Assembly (NCBI RefSeq): GCF_029892095.1
Contig: NZ_JARZAE010000004.1
Coordinates: 8,308,001 to 8,372,000, forward strand
Direction: 5' to 3'
DNA length: 64,000 bases
From: Kitasatospora sp. MAP12-44
GTDB taxonomy: Bacteria; Actinomycetota; Actinomycetes; Streptomycetales; Streptomycetaceae
Below are positions 59,697-64,000 of this stretch, piece after piece. A model generated the notes under the pieces. The model was not told the origin of the DNA. It saw only the letters and a list, made by a program, of their open reading frames with translations, and ran no database searches. Position numbers and translations under genes: made by a program. Positions within the stretch are counted from its first letter, which is position 1, and each line of letters opens with the position of its first letter.

Positions 59697-59757
59697 CGTG
59701 TCGTCCGGGAATCGCGCTGCTCCGTTCCGGATGGATCACCCTGAAAGGCCATCGGCC

Positions 59758-61866
59758 ATGCGTACCGACCAGCACCCTTCTGCGACCGCCCAGTTCACCA
59801 GTCCGCTCGCCGCCGTCCGCAACCTGGGCATCCTCGCCCACGTCGACGCGGGCAAGACCACCGTCACCGAGCGGATCCTCTACACCACCGGGACCACCCA
59901 CAAGCGGGGCGAGGTCCACGACGGCACGACAGTCACCGACTTCGACTCCCAGGAGCGCGATCGTGGCATCACCATCTTCGCCGCAGCCGTCAGCTGCGCC
60001 TGGGACGGGCACCGGATCAACCTGATCGACACCCCGGGCCATGTCGACTTCGCCGACGAGGTGGAGCGCTCGCTGCGCGTGCTTGACGGCGCGATCGCGG
60101 TGTTCGACGCCGTGGCCGGAGTCGAGCCGCAGAGCGAGTCCGTGTGGCGGCAGGCGGACCGGCACGGGGTGCCGCGGATCGCCTTCGTCAACAAGCTGGA
60201 CCGCTCGGGCGCCGACCTCGACTCGGCGGTCGAGTCGATCCGGCGGCGGCTGCACCCCGCGCCGCTGGTGGTCCAGTTGCCGATCGGCACGGAGGACGGG
60301 TTCACCGGTGTGGTGGATCTGCTCCACCTGCGGTCGCTGCGCTGGGCCGGCGGCGGCGGCACGTACCAGGAGGGCCCGGTACCGGACGCCCTGCTGGACG
60401 AGGCGCGCAGGCGCCGCCGACTGCTGGAGGAGGCCGTGGCCGAACTGCACCCCGGCGCGCTGGAGGAGTTCTGCGCGCGGTCCACACTCTCCGCCGGGAC
60501 GCTGGCCGCAGCGCTGCGCGACCTGACCCGGACCGGCGAGGGCGTGGTGGTGCTGTGCGGCTCGGCCTACCGCAACCGCGGCATCGAGCCGCTGCTGGAC
60601 GCGGCGGTGGCCTACCTGCCCTCGCCCCTGGACGTGCCGCCGGTGCGCGGCACCGTGACTACAGGTGCGGGGAACAGCGCGGCGGCCGGCGCGCTGCAGG
60701 AGCGGGCGGCCGACCCGGCGGCGCCGTTCGCGGCACTGGTGTTCAAGGTGAACTCGACCGCCACCGGGCGGCTCACCTATCTACGGGTCTACTCGGGAAC
60801 GATCGACAAGGGAGCGGTGGTGATGGACGTGGGCGCGCGGCGCACCGAGCGGATCAGCCGGATTCTGCGGGTCCAGGCCGACCGGCACGCCGAGGTCGAC
60901 CGGGCGGTGGCCGGGGACATCGTCGCGGTCATCGGACCGAAGGCGGCCCGCGCCGGGGCGACCCTGTGCGCTCCCGGGGCTCCGCTGCTCCTCGAACCGC
61001 CGACCGTGGCCGATCCGGTGGTCTCGGTGGCGGTCGAGGCCCGCAGGAGCAGTGACTCGGACCGCCTGGTGTCGGCGCTGGCCGGCCTGGTCGAGGAGGA
61101 TCCCTCGCTGGTCGTCCGGACCGATCCCGAGACCGGGCAGACGGTGCTGTCGGGGCTGGGCGAGCTGCATCTGGAGGTCGCGGTGGAGAAGATCCGCCGA
61201 GCCCACGGGCTTGAGGTCGGTGTCGGCCGGCCGCAGGTGGCCTATCGGGAGACCGTCGGGCGCGGGGTGTCCGGGCTGCTCTACCGGCACGTCAAGCAGG
61301 ACGGCGGGGCCGGACAGTTCGCGCAGGTCGTCCTCGACCTGGAGCCGGCCGCCCCCGGCGGCGAGGCGGAGTTCGTGTTCCGGTCCACCGTGGTCGGCGG
61401 GCGGGTGCCGCAGGAGTACGTCCGCGCGGTGGAGGCCGGCTGCCGCGACGCCCTGGCCGAGGGCCCGCTCGGCGGGCACCCGGTGACCGGGCTGCGGGTC
61501 ACCCTCACCGACGGGGCGACGCACTCCAAGGACTCCTCGGAGCTGGCGTTCCGCGCCGCCGGCCGGCTCGCGCTGCGCGAGGCACTGCGTGCGGCTGTGC
61601 TGGTGCTGCTCGAACCGGTGGTGGAGGTCACGGTCACCGTCCCAGAGGACGGTGTGGGCGGGGTGCTCGGCGATCTGGCGGCGCGCCGCGGCCGGGTCTC
61701 GGGCTCGACCTCGCAGGCGGGTACGGCCGTGATCACCGCGACCGTGCCGCTGGCCGAGCTGTTCGGCTACGCGACCCGGCTGCGCAGCCGGACGCAGGGC
61801 CGCGGCACTTTCACCGCCCGGCCCACCGGCTACGCGCCGGCGCCGACCGGGACACCGTCCCGCTAG
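59758..61866 (+). CDS. EF-G family GTPase (EF-G2-like paralogue)
   Basis: 702 residues. The G1 loop AHVDAGKTT, switch II DTPGHVDF and NKLD (G4) are intact, then the EF-G domains II-V to the C-terminus. It has EF-G-type rather than TetM-type motifs (HKRGEVHDGTTVTDFDSQERDRGIT). The normal fusA lies in the str operon, so this is a second translocase-like factor. It may give ribosome protection or a specialised function; that cannot be settled here. ATG 59758 follows AAAGG; ATG 59731 is an alternative. Confidence 0.88.
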   Translation: MRTDQHPSATAQFTSPLAAVRNLGILAHVDAGKTTVTERILYTTGTTHKRGEVHDGTTVTDFDSQERDRGITIFAAAVSCAWDGHRINLIDTPGHVDFADEVERSLRVLDGAIAVFDAVAGVEPQSESVWRQADRHGVPRIAFVNKLDRSGADLDSAVESIRRRLHPAPLVVQLPIGTEDGFTGVVDLLHLRSLRWAGGGGTYQEGPVPDALLDEARRRRRLLEEAVAELHPGALEEFCARSTLSAGTLAAALRDLTRTGEGVVVLCGSAYRNRGIEPLLDAAVAYLPSPLDVPPVRGTVTTGAGNSAAAGALQERAADPAAPFAALVFKVNSTATGRLTYLRVYSGTIDKGAVVMDVGARRTERISRILRVQADRHAEVDRAVAGDIVAVIGPKAARAGATLCAPGAPLLLEPPTVADPVVSVAVEARRSSDSDRLVSALAGLVEEDPSLVVRTDPETGQTVLSGLGELHLEVAVEKIRRAHGLEVGVGRPQVAYRETVGRGVSGLLYRHVKQDGGAGQFAQVVLDLEPAAPGGEAEFVFRSTVVGGRVPQEYVRAVEAGCRDALAEGPLGGHPVTGLRVTLTDGATHSKDSSELAFRAAGRLALREALRAAVLVLLEPVVEVTVTVPEDGVGGVLGDLAARRGRVSGSTSQAGTAVITATVPLAELFGYATRLRSRTQGRGTFTARPTGYAPAPTGTPSR

Positions 61867-61911
61867 ATTCCGCCGATTCCGCCGATTCCGCCGATTCCGC
61901 CGATTCCGCTG
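61867..61911. repeat. Five tandem 9-bp repeats after the EF-G gene
   Basis: Four ATTCCGCCG units and one ATTCCGCTG run directly from the stop codon to the terminator. Confidence 0.92.
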
Positions 61912-61915
61912 CCCC

Positions 61916-61953
61916 GGTGACGGCCCTGCCCGCGTAAGGGCAGGGCCGTCACC
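61916..61953. terminator. Convergent terminator between EF-G and DUF6325 genes
   Basis: GGTGACGGCCCTGCCC and GGGCAGGGCCGTCACC form a perfect 16-bp stem with a 6-nt loop, between convergent genes. Confidence 0.92.
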
Positions 61954-61986
61954 GTGGCGCCTCAAGGCCCGGCCAACCGACGCTGG

Positions 61987-62430
61987 TCAGGACGCGGTCT
62001 CCAGGGCGTCCAGGGCGGCCAGGATGTCCGGCATCGGAATCCGACCGCCGGCCACCAGCTGCGCGCCGCCCCGCCGCAGGGCCGCGGCGAACGGCGCGGC
62101 CCAGAGGTTCTCGTAGACCAGGATCCCCGCCGAGCTACCGGGCTCCAGCGCGGCGCCCGCCTCGGCGAAGTCGTCCTGGCCCAGCAGGCCCGAGGTGACG
62201 CCTTCGAAGATCTCCAGTTCCAGGCCGCCGTCCCCCGCCAGGTCGGCGAGTTGTATGGCGGTGATGGAACCGTCGAGCTCCTTCTTCACGAACTCCAGGT
62301 CCAGGATCCGGATGATGCCCCGGTCGACCAGGTCGACGAGCAGCGGGAGGCCCTCGCCCGTCATACGGCTGCCGGGAAACTCGACGATCAGATAGTCGAT
62401 CGGCCCCAGCTGTTCGATGTCGTCGCTCAT
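61987..62430 (-). CDS. DUF6325 family protein
   Basis: 147 residues matching the DUF6325 pattern: IDYLIVEFPGSRMTGEGLPLL, then RGIIRILDLEFVKKELDGS, ending in DILAALDALE. Role unknown; these proteins often accompany SHOCT-domain genes in actinomycetes, as here. ATG 62430. Confidence 0.85.
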   Translation of the reverse strand: MSDDIEQLGPIDYLIVEFPGSRMTGEGLPLLVDLVDRGIIRILDLEFVKKELDGSITAIQLADLAGDGGLELEIFEGVTSGLLGQDDFAEAGAALEPGSSAGILVYENLWAAPFAAALRRGGAQLVAGGRIPMPDILAALDALETAS

Positions 62431-62478
62431 GCCAACTCCGATGTGCGTTCTGCGATCTCCGATGTCCGCCCGATGTGC

Positions 62479-62775
62479 TCAGGAGTTGAGGATGTGGCTC
62501 TTCTGCTCCTGGAACTCGGCGTCGGTCAGCAGACCCTGGGTCTTGAGGTCACCGAGCTGCTTGATCTGGTCGATCTTGCTGTCCATGCTGTCGCCGCTGG
62601 TCACGGGCGCTGCCGGCGGCGCGGCTGCGACTGGCGCCGGCTGAGCGGCAGGGGCGGCCAGCTCGTCCTGGTGCGCCCATCGGCCGGCCTGCCGCCGTGA
62701 CACGCCGTTGGAGACGGCGGTCGCCGTCCCGGCGATGGCGGCGGTGCGGGCGACGCTTCGCAGTAGACGGGGCAT
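62479..62775 (-). CDS. SHOCT domain protein
   Basis: 98 residues. An N-terminal basic/Ala-rich half and a Pro/Ala linker precede a C-terminal SHOCT domain (IDQIKQLGDLKTQGLLTDAEFQEQKSHIL), about the last 35 residues. SHOCT domains oligomerise or interact with membranes and proteins. It lies 48 bases upstream of the DUF6325 gene on the same strand, so the two are likely cotranscribed. Confidence 0.9.
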   Translation of the reverse strand: MPRLLRSVARTAAIAGTATAVSNGVSRRQAGRWAHQDELAAPAAQPAPVAAAPPAAPVTSGDSMDSKIDQIKQLGDLKTQGLLTDAEFQEQKSHILNS

Positions 62776-63102
62776 GTGGCTCTCCCACCTTTCAGGTCCG
62801 CGAGCTTGTCGGTGGCCCGGTTATTCCATGGTGCTCCTCGATCCGCGCTGCCGCCGAGGGCACTGCGCTGCCGCCGAGGGCACTGCGGCTGCTGCGGAGG
62901 GCGGGATGGGTGGGGAGCGGGGAGGCCGACCGGTCGTCGGATTCGGCCACCGGATCGCGGCGCCGGCCCGCCGCTGACCACGGCCCGAACCCGGCGGTCC
63001 GGGCGCGGGCGGGAGACCTCGCTGCTCAGGCGGGTGCGCGTGAGTGAGCCGGATGGCCGAAAGCTAATATAAGAGCATCGCCTAGCTTGAAAGATGGACC
63101 TG
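62776..63102. other. 327-bp divergent gap before GAPDH
   Basis: It contains two tandem 20-bp copies of GCGCTGCCGCCGAGGGCACT (62845-62884) and an AT-rich GCTAATATAAGAGC stretch at 63064-63077 that suits a promoter for GAPDH. No gene was found. Confidence 0.6.
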
Positions 63103-64000
63103 TGACTGTCAATGAGGACGTGTTCACTAACTGGAAGAACCGTGAGGAGATCGCGGAGTCGATGATCCCGATCATCGGGAGACTGCATCGGGAGAGGGAC
63201 GTCACGGTCCTGCTGCACAGCCGCTCCCTGGTGAACAAGTCGGTGGTCAGCATCCTCAAGACCCACCGCTTCGCTCGCCAGATCGCCGGCGAGGAGCTCT
63301 CGGTCACCGAGACGCTGCCGTTCCTGCAGGCTCTGACCACTCTCGATCTCGGTCCTTCGCAGATCGACATCGGCATGCTCGCCGCGACCTACAAGGCCGA
63401 CGACCACGGCCTCTCGGTCGAGGAGTTCACCGCCGCTGCCGTCGCCGGTGCCACGGGCGCCAACAAGATGGAACGCAACGCGCCGCGCGACGTCGTCCTG
63501 TACGGCTTCGGCCGGATCGGCCGCCTGGTCGCCCGCCTGCTCATCGAGAAGGCCGGTTCGGGCAACGGTCTGCGGCTGCGCGCCGTGGTCGTCCGGAAGA
63601 GTGCCGGCGAGGACCTGGTGAAGCGCGCCTCGCTGCTGCGGCGCGACTCCATCCACGGCCAGTTCCAGGGCACGATCACCGTCGACGAGGCGAACAACAA
63701 GATCATCGCCAACGGTCACGAGATCACGGTGATCTACTCCGACGACCCGACCAAGGTCGACTACACGGAGTACGGCATCAACGACGCCATCCTCATTGAC
63801 AACACCGGCCGGTGGCGCGACCGCGAGGGTCTGTCCAAGCACCTGCGCCCGGGTATCGCCAAGGTGGTCCTGACCGCGCCGGGCAAGGGCGACGTCCCCA
63901 ACATCGTGCACGGCGTCAACCACGACACGGTCAAGCCGGACGAGCAGATCCTCTCCTGCGCGTCCTGCACCACCAACGCGATCGTCCCGCCGCTGAAGGC
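63103..64000 (+). CDS. gap: Glyceraldehyde-3-phosphate dehydrogenase, long form, 3' end outside
   Basis: The frame is open from GTG 63103 to the right edge (299 codons). About the first 125 residues form a helical N-terminal extension, followed by the NAD-binding start VVLYGFGRIGRLVARLL, DRRDSIHGQF-like region and the catalytic cysteine motif ASCTTNAIVPPLK near the edge. Ordinary GAPDH lacks the N-terminal extension; a long-form GAPDH of about 480 residues is found in Streptomyces and some other bacteria. It carries out NAD(P)-linked oxidation of glyceraldehyde-3-phosphate. Confidence 0.9.

Noticed and set aside
61867..61911. CRISPR-like repeat array
   Set aside because: Five perfect 9-bp units without spacers are a simple tandem repeat, not an array.

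Overview
The window is GC-rich chromosomal DNA from an actinomycete, most likely a Streptomycetaceae member (Streptomyces, Kitasatospora or Streptacidiphilus). The evidence is the strong G/C third-position bias, many GTG/TTG starts, operons stitched together by GTGA/ATGA overlaps, lone sugar ABC permeases with no ATPase gene, a DasR-like operator before a chitinase, a rare TTA codon, and typical Streptomyces families (DUF5709, DUF6325, tandem-HAMP hybrid kinase, SpoIIE-type PP2C phosphatase). No tRNA, rRNA, IS element, prophage or CRISPR array was seen.

Layout. 0-2 kb: end of an unidentified gene, then HdeD-like and YihY/BrkB-like membrane proteins. 2.2-10.4 kb: a tight eight-gene operon (P450, acyl-CoA dehydrogenase-like, GNAT/FemAB-like transferase, SRPBCC protein, class III aminotransferase, free acyl carrier protein, single FabF-type ketosynthase, thioester-reductase-like SDR). 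It looks like a small biosynthetic cluster that builds a carrier-bound acyl chain, releases it as an aldehyde and transaminates it to an amine. 10.5-14.2 kb: FMN split-barrel protein, GH18 chitinase and secreted phospholipase C. 14.2-23.2 kb: a complete peptide/nickel-type ABC importer with an extracytoplasmic amidohydrolase-family enzyme, a divergent TetR regulator with a 17-bp palindrome, and two small catabolic-type genes.

23.7-33.6 kb: a compact minus-strand lactazole-type thiopeptide cluster in the order precursor, precursor, LazB, LazC, LazD, LazE, LazF. The two precursor genes share an identical 14-residue core but have different C-terminal tails. 33.8-43.8 kb: an alpha-1,3-glucan utilisation locus (secreted GH87 glucanase; LacI regulator; sugar-binding lipoprotein; two permeases; cytoplasmic GH13 alpha-glucosidase). 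43.8-46 kb: an arsenic detoxification group (ArsC, aquaporin, ArsR, divergent ArsI-like C-As lyase).

46-56.5 kb: signalling and housekeeping genes (ANTAR/GAF/PAS/PP2C phosphatase, six-HAMP hybrid kinase, Tat polysaccharide deacetylase, DUF5709, small membrane protein, phytanoyl-CoA dioxygenase family, DUF1275). 56.6-64 kb: aminopeptidase N, a divergent EF-G paralogue preceded by a small ORF and a hairpin, DUF6325, a SHOCT protein and the start of a long-form GAPDH that runs off the window. Best candidates for something new are the 2-10 kb acyl-amine-like cluster and the twin-precursor lactazole-family cluster.
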